This document shows, one piece after another, positions 1 to 25,456 of a stretch of 64,000 nt of DNA; positions within the stretch are counted from its first letter, which is position 1, and each line of letters begins with the position of its first letter. The notes beneath the pieces were generated by a model. The model saw only the letters and a list, made by a program, of their open reading frames with translations, ran no database searches and was not told where the DNA came from. The stretch is from contig NZ_CP108442.1 in assembly GCF_041435355.1 (NCBI RefSeq), forward strand, positions 868,001 through 932,000, written 5' to 3'. Made by a program: the position numbers and the translations under genes. The stretch is from Streptomyces sp. NBC_01276 (GTDB taxonomy: Bacteria > Actinomycetota > Actinomycetes > Streptomycetales > Streptomycetaceae).

Positions 1-17511
<17,511 letters not shown>

Positions 17512-17516
17512 TTCCC

Positions 17517-17732
17517 ATGACCAACCCGTTCGACGACGAAAACGGCACCTTCCTCGTGCTCACCAACGACGAGAACCAGCACTCGCTGTGGCCGCAGTTC
17601 GCGGACGTCCCCGACGGCTGGAGCGTCGCCCACGGACCCGACACCCACGCCGCCTGCCTGGAGTACATCGAGCGGAACTGGACCGACATGCGGCCCAAGA
17701 GCCTCGCCGACGCCATGAACGCCCAGCGGTAG
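17517..17732 (+). CDS. mbtH: MbtH-like NRPS accessory protein
   Basis: 71 residues with the MbtH family hallmarks: MTNPFDD start, [10 protein letters not shown], the conserved Trp and Pro residues, GWSVAHGPD and [10 protein letters not shown]. MbtH-like proteins bind adenylation domains and are needed for their folding or activity, so this one most likely serves the NRPS just upstream. The ATG lies 5 bases after the NRPS stop, and AGGAGG (17501-17506, inside the end of the NRPS frame) is its ribosome binding site. Length and composition are normal for the family. Confidence 0.97.
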   Translation: MTNPFDDENGTFLVLTNDENQHSLWPQFADVPDGWSVAHGPDTHAACLEYIERNWTDMRPKSLADAMNAQR

Positions 17733-17743
17733 CGCGTCTCGCA

Positions 17744-18991
17744 GTGAACCTGACCGACACCACCGACGAGGCCCGCGCCGGCGCGGGCCTCGCCCGGTCC
17801 GATGACCTCGCCGCGGCCCTGCTCACGCCCGAGGCCCGCCGGGACCCGTACCCGTTCTACGCCCGCATGCGCCGCGAGGACCCGGTCCACCGCAGCACCC
17901 GGGGCATCTGGTACCTCACCCGGTACGCCGACGTCGAGGCGGCCCTGAGCGACCTGCGGCTGTCCAACGACCGGGACCGGATGACCCGCGCCTACAGCGC
18001 CCTCGGCGGCGACCTCAAGGCCTTCAGCCGGCTCACCGACCGGCTCGGCCGGGTGATGAGCAACACCGACCCGCCGGACCACGCCCGGCTGCGCAGGCTG
18101 GCCAACCGTGCCTTCACCGCGCGGCGCGTCGAAGCCCTGCGCGACGGCATCCAGCGGATCGTCGACCGGCTCATCGACGAGGCGGTCGCGGCCGGGCCGG
18201 CCATGGACCTGATCGAGGCGGTAGCCTCCCCGCTGCCGCTGTCCGTCGTCTGCGAGCTCTTCGGCATCCCGCCCGAGGACCTCCCGCAGGTCAAGACCTG
18301 GTTCCACCGCTTCGGCCGGCTGAGCGAGGACATCGACAAGTCCGAGGCGGCGATCGAGCAGTACGAGGAGTACCTCGCCCGGCTCGTCCGCCGCCGCCGG
18401 GCCGACCCCGGCGACGACCTCATCAGCGCCCTGGTCGCCACCCAGGCGCAGGACGACCGGCTCACCGACTCCGAGCTGCTGTCCACCTGCTTCGTCCTGA
18501 TCACCGCCGGCGACGAGACCACCACCCACCTGGTCGGCAACGGCATGCTCGCCCTGCTGCGCCACCCCGACCAGCTGGCCCGGTTGCGCGAGGACCCGAT
18601 GCTGATCCGCACGGCCGTCGACGAACTCGCCCGCTACGACACGCCGACCCAGGCGATCGTCCGGGTTGCCGCCGAGGACGTCGAGATCGGCGGGCGGACG
18701 CTGCGCGAGGGCGAGCTGGCCTACCTGTTCCTCGCCGCGACCAACCGGGATCCCGAGCGCTTCGAGGACCCCGACCGGCTCGACCTGACCCGCCCGGGCA
18801 ACCGGCACCTCAGCTTCGGCAACGGCCCGCACTTCTGCCTCGGCGGCCCGCTGGCCAAGCTCCAGGCGGAGGTGGCCGTCGGCACGCTGGTCCGTCGGCT
18901 CCCGCACCTGCGGCTCGCTGACGGCGCGGTACTCGACTGGCGGCCCAACCCGCTGCAGCGGCGGCTCACCGCGCTTCCGCTCACCTACTGA
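17744..18991 (+). CDS. Cytochrome P450
   Basis: 415 residues from a GTG start 11 bases after mbtH; the frame extends further upstream but would overlap mbtH. The oxygen-activation motif AGDETT is at about 255-260, ExxR (ELAR) at 294-297, and the heme-ligand motif FGNGPHFCLGG has its Cys at about 365. It is a soluble bacterial P450 with no membrane anchor, so it needs a separate ferredoxin and reductase, which are not in the window. Tight linkage to NRPS and mbtH makes it a tailoring enzyme, for example hydroxylation or aryl crosslinking of the Phe/Tyr residues. Which one cannot be told from sequence. Confidence 0.95.
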   Translation: MNLTDTTDEARAGAGLARSDDLAAALLTPEARRDPYPFYARMRREDPVHRSTRGIWYLTRYADVEAALSDLRLSNDRDRMTRAYSALGGDLKAFSRLTDRLGRVMSNTDPPDHARLRRLANRAFTARRVEALRDGIQRIVDRLIDEAVAAGPAMDLIEAVASPLPLSVVCELFGIPPEDLPQVKTWFHRFGRLSEDIDKSEAAIEQYEEYLARLVRRRRADPGDDLISALVATQAQDDRLTDSELLSTCFVLITAGDETTTHLVGNGMLALLRHPDQLARLREDPMLIRTAVDELARYDTPTQAIVRVAAEDVEIGGRTLREGELAYLFLAATNRDPERFEDPDRLDLTRPGNRHLSFGNGPHFCLGGPLAKLQAEVAVGTLVRRLPHLRLADGAVLDWRPNPLQRRLTALPLTY

Positions 18992-19018
18992 CCCATGAAC
19001 GACGAAGGAGAAGTGACC

Positions 19019-19762
19019 ATGGCCCGAGAGCTCAAGGTCCGCCGGGAACAGGACCTGCCCGCCACGCCCGAACAGGTCTGGGACGCGGTCGCCACCGGCG
19101 CCGGCAACCTCGGCTGGCTCTACCCGATGGAGGTCGAGCCGCGCGTCGGCGGAAAGGCCACGCGCGGCGACAGCACCGTCGTGGCGTGGGAGCCGCCGCA
19201 CCACTTCGCGGTTCGGGCCACCCAGGACGGCGGGTTCTCCAACACGCTCACCTACCGCATCGAGCCGGCCGACGGCGGCGCGAGCCATCTGCGGATGGGA
19301 ATCCACTGGGTGCACACGGGCGTCGTCGACGACACCTGGAACTGGGACACGAAGGCGGACGCGGCCGAGAAGCACGTCGACTTCTACCAGCACTCCCTCC
19401 CCGAGTACCTGAGGCACTTCGCCGGCCGCCCCGCCGTCTACGTCAAGGCCGCCCGTGGCAAGTCCACCGAAGACCCCGCCGACTTCGCCGCTCTGTGCCG
19501 ACGCCTCGGCCTCGACGACGGCGCGGCCGTCGGCGACCGGTTGTCGCTCGACCTCCCGGGTACGGACGGCGGTTCGACGGAGGTGGTCGTGGACTGGCTG
19601 AGCCCTGACTTCGTCGGCCTGCGAGGCCCGGACGCGCTGTACCGGTTCTTCAACGGCAGCTCGTGGAACTGGCCGATCTGGCTGGGCCACCACCTGTTCG
19701 CCGAGGACGTGGACGAACAGCAGGCCACCAAGGCGTGGACCGCCTGGCTCAACGGCGCCTGA
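19019..19762 (+). CDS. SRPBCC (START/AHSA1-like) domain protein
   Basis: 247 residues starting MARELKVRREQDLPATPEQVWDAV, the usual beginning of an SRPBCC ligand-binding fold (AHSA1/polyketide-cyclase type), followed by GGKATRGDSTVVAWEPPHHFAVR. A second half (about 140-247) contains WLSPDFVGLRGPDALYRFF, so it is longer than a single-domain member. The start at 19019 is chosen because GAAGGAG (19004-19010) precedes it at 8 bases; an earlier ATG at 18995 has no such site. Its position after the P450 suggests substrate binding or cyclization during tailoring, but no catalytic residue is identifiable. It could be a dispensable helper. Confidence 0.85.
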   Translation: MARELKVRREQDLPATPEQVWDAVATGAGNLGWLYPMEVEPRVGGKATRGDSTVVAWEPPHHFAVRATQDGGFSNTLTYRIEPADGGASHLRMGIHWVHTGVVDDTWNWDTKADAAEKHVDFYQHSLPEYLRHFAGRPAVYVKAARGKSTEDPADFAALCRRLGLDDGAAVGDRLSLDLPGTDGGSTEVVVDWLSPDFVGLRGPDALYRFFNGSSWNWPIWLGHHLFAEDVDEQQATKAWTAWLNGA

Positions 19763-19793
19763 CCCCTCGCACGACACAACTGAAGGACCACTG

Positions 19794-19982
19794 GTGGAAA
19801 CACTGCTCTACGCCGCCGAACTCGTCCAGGAAGACGGCACCTACAAGCTCGTCGTGCAGGACGTGGTGCGGGACACGGTCCAGGTCACCCCTGTCCCCAA
19901 ATCCGCGGTCGACCGGCTCCCGACCTTCCTGTCCGTGCTGACTTCCAAGCTCGGCTCCACACCCGCGCGCGGCCGCTGGTAG
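19794..19982 (+). CDS. Small protein, family A (62 aa), unknown function
   Basis: 62 residues starting at GTG with GAAGGA (19782-19787) as ribosome binding site. I do not recognise the family. The protein is acidic in its first half (LYAAELVQEDGTYKLVVQD), ends with a PTFLS motif and a short basic tail, and has no signal peptide or transmembrane segment. It is clearly homologous to the protein at 29752: LYxAELxQE, LVVxD, PTFLS and xLG are shared in order, about 20 identical positions of 51, and even the stretch from the Shine-Dalgarno to the start codon is alike. It ends the NRPS/mbtH/P450/SRPBCC run, directly before a terminator. Confidence 0.75.
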   Translation: METLLYAAELVQEDGTYKLVVQDVVRDTVQVTPVPKSAVDRLPTFLSVLTSKLGSTPARGRW

Positions 19983-20001
19983 ATCTCTTGCGACGTCACG
20001 C

Positions 20002-20044
20002 GGCCGGTGCCGTCCGGTGCGGCAACTCCCGGACGGCACCGGCC
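20002..20044. terminator. Bidirectional terminator between convergent operons
   Basis: A perfect 15-bp inverted repeat, GGCCGGTGCCGTCCG (20002-20016) and its complement (20030-20044), with a 13-base loop. It sits between the stop of the family A gene (19982) and the stop of the convergent FAD oxidoreductase gene (20060), so it can serve both. There is no T-tract, as is common in Streptomyces. Confidence 0.85.
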
Positions 20045-20059
20045 CCGGCGCATCATGCG

Positions 20060-21418
20060 TCAGCCCATGACGGTCCGGGAGGCGGCCCCCTCGGCCATGG
20101 GCCGTTTACGGGAGAAGGCACCGAGGTTGACGACGATGCCGGTGTGTTCGCCGGTGTACCGCAGCGGATCGCGGTCGTGGTCGTGGCCGGCCTCGACGCG
20201 GTCGACCAGGGTGGCGAGGAATCGGCCCGCCAGCGGAGCGTTCTTGAACTGGTTGCCGCTCGTGCCCATCGCGACGTAGAAACCGGGCAGATCGGTGCGG
20301 TCGTAGAGGGGGGCCCAGTCGTCGGCGGCGTCGTAGACGCCGGCGATGCCGGTCGGCCGGTTCGGAACGCGGAGAAGCGGGAATCGGCGTGCGGCCCTGG
20401 TCACTTGGGTGTCGAACCTGGTGGGCGTCGGGTGCGGGCTGCACAGGTCGGGGTCGTCGAGCCATTCCCTCGGGTCGCAGGCGGGCAGCGTGCTGCCGAT
20501 GAGAAGGTGTCCGCCGCGGGGGCGCAGGTAGGTCCCGAGGTCGGTATCGGCCACGATCAGGCCGGGCGTGGTCCCGGCGCCGCCTTGGCCGGACGAGGCT
20601 GTGTCGCCCTGGTCAACCGGTGCGGCCACCTGGTGGACTTCTTGGCGCAGCGGGCGCACTCCTACGGTGAACTCGGCGCCGACCTCGGCCATCCGGTTGA
20701 ACGCGCCCGACCAGGGCCCGGCGGCGTTGACCACCACCGGTGCCGTGATCGCGGTGCCGTCGGCGAGCCGGATGCCCGCCACCCGGTCTTCGCGACGCAG
20801 GACACCGACGACCGCGCGACGGAAGAGGAAACGCGCTCCGAGGCGGCCCGCAGCGTCCGCGAGATTCTGTGCCGCGAGCTGTGGATCGTCGACGAAGCCC
20901 GCGTCGGGTGTGAACAGCGCGCCGAGTTCACCTTCGGGGCCGGAGAAGAACGCCTCGTCCCGCAGCGGCTTGGGAGGGCCGTAGCGTCCCGCGTCGATGC
21001 CGGGGATCCGGCTGCGCAGCGTCGCGGCATCCCAGCGCTCGTACGGCACGCCGGCACGCTCGAACAGGGCGATCACCTCCGGCGTCCCGGAGTCCGGCGC
21101 GTCGAGGAACACCGCTCCGGTCCGCCGGAACGCCGCCAGGCCCGGGCCGCGCACGGTGCCCAGGTACTCCTCCCATCGTGCCCAGCAGTGCTGGGACTCC
21201 CAGGCGGTGGCGACACCGTCCCAGGTCGAGTAGTTGAAACGGATGATCGCGCTCGATGCGCTGGTGGATCCGTGGCCGACGCCGCCGGCTTTGTCGATGA
21301 CCACGACGCGCCGACCGGTGCGCGCCAGCTCCAGTGCCACCGCGGCACCGATCACACCGGCCCCCACGACGACCGCGTCGGCGCCGGACGGAAGCCTGTC
21401 CGGTTCCCTGGCCGTCAT
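20060..21418 (-). CDS. FAD-dependent amine/amino-acid oxidoreductase (DAO family)
   Basis: 452 residues. The Rossmann FAD-binding motif VVVGAGVIGAAVALELARTG (residues about 15-34) is followed by the acidic residue of VVVID; a C-terminal GFYVAMGTSGNQFKNAPLAG segment is typical of sarcosine oxidase/dehydrogenase-like DAO proteins. Such enzymes oxidise secondary or N-methyl amines or D-amino acids; the substrate is not predictable here. The ATG overlaps the stop of the upstream ATPase gene (ATGA), making this the last gene of a five-gene importer operon. That arrangement suggests it acts on something the importer brings in. A tailoring role in the NRPS pathway is the alternative. Confidence 0.88.
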   Translation of the reverse strand: MTAREPDRLPSGADAVVVGAGVIGAAVALELARTGRRVVVIDKAGGVGHGSTSASSAIIRFNYSTWDGVATAWESQHCWARWEEYLGTVRGPGLAAFRRTGAVFLDAPDSGTPEVIALFERAGVPYERWDAATLRSRIPGIDAGRYGPPKPLRDEAFFSGPEGELGALFTPDAGFVDDPQLAAQNLADAAGRLGARFLFRRAVVGVLRREDRVAGIRLADGTAITAPVVVNAAGPWSGAFNRMAEVGAEFTVGVRPLRQEVHQVAAPVDQGDTASSGQGGAGTTPGLIVADTDLGTYLRPRGGHLLIGSTLPACDPREWLDDPDLCSPHPTPTRFDTQVTRAARRFPLLRVPNRPTGIAGVYDAADDWAPLYDRTDLPGFYVAMGTSGNQFKNAPLAGRFLATLVDRVEAGHDHDRDPLRYTGEHTGIVVNLGAFSRKRPMAEGAASRTVMG

Positions 21419-22476
21419 GACGGCAGGTCCCCGGGGGTTCGCGGAGCCCGGTCACCGTTCGCGTCCTGGTGCGCGCTGACGGCGTGGGGCGGGCAGGCGT
21501 CGGCGGGATACGGGAAGTGGCACGCGGCGCGGTGCGGCTGTCCGGCCGCCTCCTGCTGGGGGTCCCGCGCGGTGCAGACATCCCGTCCCGGAAGCCGGTT
21601 CGGCCCGACGGGGCAGCGCGGATGAAAGCGGCATCCGGTCGGTGGCGACGCGGGATCGGGTACCTCTCCGGGCAGAAGCGGCTCCCCGACCGGTCGTCGT
21701 CCGGGGTGCAGGCTCGGCACGGCGGACAGCAGCGTCCGGGTGTAGGGATGCCGTGGGCTGCGCAGCAGGTTCTCGGTGGCGGCGGTCTCGACGATCCGGC
21801 CGAGGTACATCACGGCGATACCGTCCGACACATGGCGGACGGCTGCGAGGTCATGGCTGATGAACAGCATGGCGAAGCCCATGCGCCGCTGCAGGTCCCG
21901 GAGCGTGGTCAGGAGCGCCGCCCGGACCGACACGTCGAGAGCCGAGGTGACCTCGTCGGCGATGAGTACCGCCGGATCGACGGCGAGCGCACGGGCGACG
22001 GCCACGCGCTGGCGCTGGCCGCCCGAGAGCTCCCGCGGCACCCGGTCGGCGCAGCCGGCGTCGAGACCGACCAGTTCCAGCAGTCCGCCGATGCGCTGTT
22101 CGCGGCTGCGGCGGTCCAGCCGGACGAAGGCCCCGGCCGCTTCGGCGAGCGACTGACGGACCGTCATGCGGGGGTCGAGTGCCGTGTCCGGGTCCTGGAA
22201 AACCAGTTGGACCTGTTGGCCCAGCCGGCGTCGACCGACCGCCCGGCGGCCTCGGTACTCCCGTCCGCCGATCGTGATCCGCCCGGCGCACGGGCTGTCC
22301 AGCCCGACGACCGCACGTGCCAGAGTGGACTTTCCCGAACCGGACTCGCCGACCAGGCCGACCGTCGCGCCCCGGGGAACCTCCAGTGACACCCCGTCCA
22401 CCGCCGTGACCGGCCCGAACGGCCCGTGGTGGCGCACGGTGACGTCGTACAGCGCCAGCCCTGCCTCTTCCCTCAC
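21415..22476 (-). CDS. Oligopeptide ABC transporter ATP-binding protein (OppF/DppF type)
   Basis: 353 residues from a GTG that overlaps the previous stop (GTGA). Walker A GESGSGKS is at about 43-50; the signature LSGGQRQRVAVARAL, Walker B VLIADEVTSALDVS and the switch His (FISHDLAAV) follow. The C-terminal Cys-containing segment with RFHPRCPVGPNRLPGRDVC is characteristic of the Opp/Dpp ATPase extension. It would pair with the ATPase half of the neighbouring fusion protein to energise the importer. Confidence 0.93.
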   Translation of the reverse strand: MREEAGLALYDVTVRHHGPFGPVTAVDGVSLEVPRGATVGLVGESGSGKSTLARAVVGLDSPCAGRITIGGREYRGRRAVGRRRLGQQVQLVFQDPDTALDPRMTVRQSLAEAAGAFVRLDRRSREQRIGGLLELVGLDAGCADRVPRELSGGQRQRVAVARALAVDPAVLIADEVTSALDVSVRAALLTTLRDLQRRMGFAMLFISHDLAAVRHVSDGIAVMYLGRIVETAATENLLRSPRHPYTRTLLSAVPSLHPGRRPVGEPLLPGEVPDPASPPTGCRFHPRCPVGPNRLPGRDVCTARDPQQEAAGQPHRAACHFPYPADACPPHAVSAHQDANGDRAPRTPGDLPS

Positions 22477-24416
22477 TGCTCCACCTCTTCGGTCTCACGC
22501 TGTCCGCGGAACGGTGCCGGGGCCAGCGGCCGCCAGCAGGCGACCTCGTGCTCCGGGTCGAGCGGGGACAGCACGGGGCTCTCCACGGCACACCGGTCCA
22601 CTCGATGCGGGCAGCGGTCATGGAACGGGCAGCCCGGGGCCGTGCCGCACGGATCGGGCGGCCCTCCTTCGATGGTGTGCAGGGGGTGGTCGCGGTCCGT
22701 GGCCAGGTCCGGGACCGAGGCGACGAGCATCCGCGTGTACGGGTGCTGTGCGCCGGTCGCCAGCTCACGGGCCGGAAGGTTCTCCACGATCGTTCCCCCG
22801 TACATGACCAGAACCCGGTCGCAGGCGCCGGCCACGAGGGCGATGTCGTGGCTGATGATGAGGATCGCGGTGGCGTCGTCGCGGCGGATACGGCGGAGCA
22901 GGTCCATGATCTGCCGCTGCACGGTGACGTCCAGGGCTGTCGTCGGCTCGTCCGCGACGATGAGGTCGGGCCGCATCATCGAAGCGGCGGCGATCGCCAC
23001 TCGCTGGCGTTGACCGCCGGACAGCTGGAAGGGCCGGGAGCGCAGCAACCGGCGCCCGCCGGGGAGCGCGACCCGGTGAAGCTGGGCCAGGGCCTGCTCG
23101 ACGGCCAGGGCACGAGGGGTGCCGTGGTGTGCGCGTACGGCCTCCATCATCTGCGTTCCGATGCGGAGCGACGGGTTGAAGGCCGAGGCCGGATTCTGGA
23201 AGATCATCGCCATTCCCGTCGCCAGCTGCCTGCGTCGCTCTTTGCGTGACAACGACTCGGCGTCCGCGCCGAGGAACCGGTGGGTGCCCCAGGTCGTGCA
23301 GGCGCCGTCCGGCAGCAGGTCGGCGATGGCGAGCGCCGTCAGTGACTTGCCGGAGCCGGACTCGCCGACCAGGCCGACCATCTCACCGCGCCGCAGGGCG
23401 AGGGAGACACCGCGGACGGGCCGGACCACTCCCTCCGCCGTGGGAAGGGTGACCCGTAGATCTTCCACCTTCAGCACGTGGTCCGCGACTGCCGGAAGGC
23501 CGGTGCGTGCCGGGTGTGGCGCGGATTCTTCCGGCTGCCGTGGGCGGACGCGTCGCGCGGCGGCTCCGGCCAGCATCTCGCCGAGCAGTTGGAAGGCCAC
23601 GGCTGCGTAGACGATGGCGATGCCGGGTGCCACGGCGGCCAACGGTTCGGTGTAGATGCGGTCCAGGCCCTGGCTGAGCAGGAGCCCCCAGTCGTACGAG
23701 GGGGGCTGCACCCCCAGTCCGAGGAAGCTCAGTCCCGACAGGGCCACGAGTGCCGAGCCCGCGGCGACCGTGATGTTGAGCATCAGCGGTTCGGCGATGT
23801 GGGGCAGGACATGACGCAGGAGGAGCCGGTGGCGGCTCAGGCCCAGCACGCGCGCCGCCGCCATGAAGTCGGTTCCGGCCACTTTGGCGGCAAGGGTCTG
23901 GGTGATCCGCGCGAAGCCCGGAGCACAGGCGACGGCGAGTGCGCACACCGCCCCGCCCGCGCCCGCGCCGAAGAGGGCCGCGAAGAACATCGCGACGAGG
24001 AGCGCGGGGAAGGCCAGCAGGAGGTTGATCAGGGCTCCCAGCAGGCGGCGGGCGCGTCCGCCGACGACGGCGGTGAGCGCCCCGAGTGTGATCCCGGCCG
24101 TCGCGCCGAGGAGTGTGGCCGCGACGGCCGGCAGCAGGGAGAGCCAGGTCGCGGAGAGCAGCCGGGCGAGCAGGTCGCGCCCGAGGTGGTCCGTACCGAG
24201 CAGATGACTTGCCGTGGGCGCCCGCAGCACCGCCGACGGGTCCGGACGGTCGGCGGCCTGCCCCCACAACACCGCCCCCGCGACGGCCAGTACGGCGAGT
24301 GATCCGAGCATCGCCAGGGTGATCACGCCCATCGGTGTGGACCAGCCCGACCGGGTCGCACGAGACCGGCCGGCGGTGGCACGCGGCGTGCGCGGAGAAG
24401 GGGAGGACAACACCAT
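22473..24416 (-). CDS. Fused ABC permease/ATPase (DppC-DppD type)
   Basis: 647 residues. The N-terminal half (about 1-290) is a DppC-like permease with several transmembrane segments, the GTDHLGRDLLARLL entry motif and an EAA-type loop (DFMAAARVLGLSRHRLLLRHVLP). The C-terminal half (about 310-647) is an Opp/Dpp ATPase with GESGSGKSLTALAI, LSGGQRQRVAIAAA, LIVADEPTTALDVT and a C-terminal CPFHDRCPHRVDRC motif. Permease-ATPase fusions are known in actinobacterial peptide importers. I chose the ATG at 24416, 4 bases after the upstream stop and preceded by GGGAG, over an ATG 45 bases earlier that overlaps the permease gene. Confidence 0.92.
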   Translation of the reverse strand: MVLSSPSPRTPRATAGRSRATRSGWSTPMGVITLAMLGSLAVLAVAGAVLWGQAADRPDPSAVLRAPTASHLLGTDHLGRDLLARLLSATWLSLLPAVAATLLGATAGITLGALTAVVGGRARRLLGALINLLLAFPALLVAMFFAALFGAGAGGAVCALAVACAPGFARITQTLAAKVAGTDFMAAARVLGLSRHRLLLRHVLPHIAEPLMLNITVAAGSALVALSGLSFLGLGVQPPSYDWGLLLSQGLDRIYTEPLAAVAPGIAIVYAAVAFQLLGEMLAGAAARRVRPRQPEESAPHPARTGLPAVADHVLKVEDLRVTLPTAEGVVRPVRGVSLALRRGEMVGLVGESGSGKSLTALAIADLLPDGACTTWGTHRFLGADAESLSRKERRRQLATGMAMIFQNPASAFNPSLRIGTQMMEAVRAHHGTPRALAVEQALAQLHRVALPGGRRLLRSRPFQLSGGQRQRVAIAAASMMRPDLIVADEPTTALDVTVQRQIMDLLRRIRRDDATAILIISHDIALVAGACDRVLVMYGGTIVENLPARELATGAQHPYTRMLVASVPDLATDRDHPLHTIEGGPPDPCGTAPGCPFHDRCPHRVDRCAVESPVLSPLDPEHEVACWRPLAPAPFRGQRETEEVEQ

Positions 24417-24420
24417 CGGA

Positions 24421-25407
24421 TCACGTCTCCCGGATGACGGATCGGGGGTCGAGCAGCGCAAGGGCCAGATCGACCAGGAAGTTCACCGCGAGGACGGCCG
24501 AGCCCAGCACCAGGACCGACGCCTCGACGACGGCGTAGTCCTGCGCGGCCACGGACTGCGCCATCGCCGACCCGATGCCCGGCCAGGCGAACACCTTCTC
24601 GACCAGTACCGTTCCGGCGATCAGGGCTGGTAGCAGGTTCCCGGCGACCGTCAGCGACGCGGTCAGCGTGTTCGGTGCCACATGGCGCAGGTAGAGCGGG
24701 ACGGCGGGCAGCCGTTTCGCACGGGCGGCACGCAGATAGTCCGTCGCGAGCACCTTGAGCGTCTCCACCCGGACGATCCGCAGGAGTACCGCGGTCGGAG
24801 CGAGGGCCAGCGCGAGCACGGGCAGCACGTAGGACTGGGGACCGAGGTCGCCGGCCACCGGAAAGATGCGCAGGGCGACCGCCAGTCCCGCGGTGAGACC
24901 CGCCGCGAGCACGAAGTCCGGCACGCCCGCCATGACGGAGGTGGTGGCGGTGAACGCCAACTCCGCCCGGGGCCGCCGTCCTCCGCGTGTCCACACCGCC
25001 GCGAGCAGCCCCCCGGGGAGGGCGACGACGAGTACGCAGGCGAACGCCAGGACAGCCAGCAGCAAGGTGGCCGGCAGACGTGCCCTGATCAGCTCGGCCA
25101 CCGGCTCGCCGGTCACCAGGGAGACCCCGAGGTCCCCGTGGGCCAGATGCCTCAGATACCGCCAGTACTGTGCCGGCAGGTCATGATCCAGGCCGAGGTC
25201 CTGTCGTTTCGCCGCTACCAGGTCCGGCGGGGCGTCCACGCCCAGCGCGGCCCGGACGGGGTCACCGGGCACGAGCCGGATCATCGCGAAGGAAGCGGTG
25301 ACGACCACGAAGAGGGAGACCGTCAGCCGCACCGCGCGCCGGCAGCAGAACACCACCCACGGGTGGCGCCGGGCCAGGGCACCGAGCCGTGTGGACACGG
25401 TCGTCAT
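24421..25407 (-). CDS. Oligopeptide ABC transporter permease (DppB/OppB type)
   Basis: 328 residues with an N-terminal membrane segment (residues about 24-45), the DppB signature RLVPGDPVRAALG, a periplasmic-type loop with DLGVSLVTGEPVAELI, and about five further membrane helices. The cytoplasmic coupling loop is present (VLATDYLRAARAKRLP), followed by NTLTASLTVAGNLLPALIAGTVLVEKVFAWPG. Together with the DppC half of the adjacent fusion it would form the importer channel. It begins 49 bases after the binding-protein gene and ends 4 bases before the fusion gene, consistent with one transcript. Confidence 0.93.
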   Translation of the reverse strand: MTTVSTRLGALARRHPWVVFCCRRAVRLTVSLFVVVTASFAMIRLVPGDPVRAALGVDAPPDLVAAKRQDLGLDHDLPAQYWRYLRHLAHGDLGVSLVTGEPVAELIRARLPATLLLAVLAFACVLVVALPGGLLAAVWTRGGRRPRAELAFTATTSVMAGVPDFVLAAGLTAGLAVALRIFPVAGDLGPQSYVLPVLALALAPTAVLLRIVRVETLKVLATDYLRAARAKRLPAVPLYLRHVAPNTLTASLTVAGNLLPALIAGTVLVEKVFAWPGIGSAMAQSVAAQDYAVVEASVLVLGSAVLAVNFLVDLALALLDPRSVIRET

Positions 25408-25456
25408 GGGAGACCTCCTCGACTGGTGGTGGGGCCGTGTGCCGCTTCCGCCGCCG

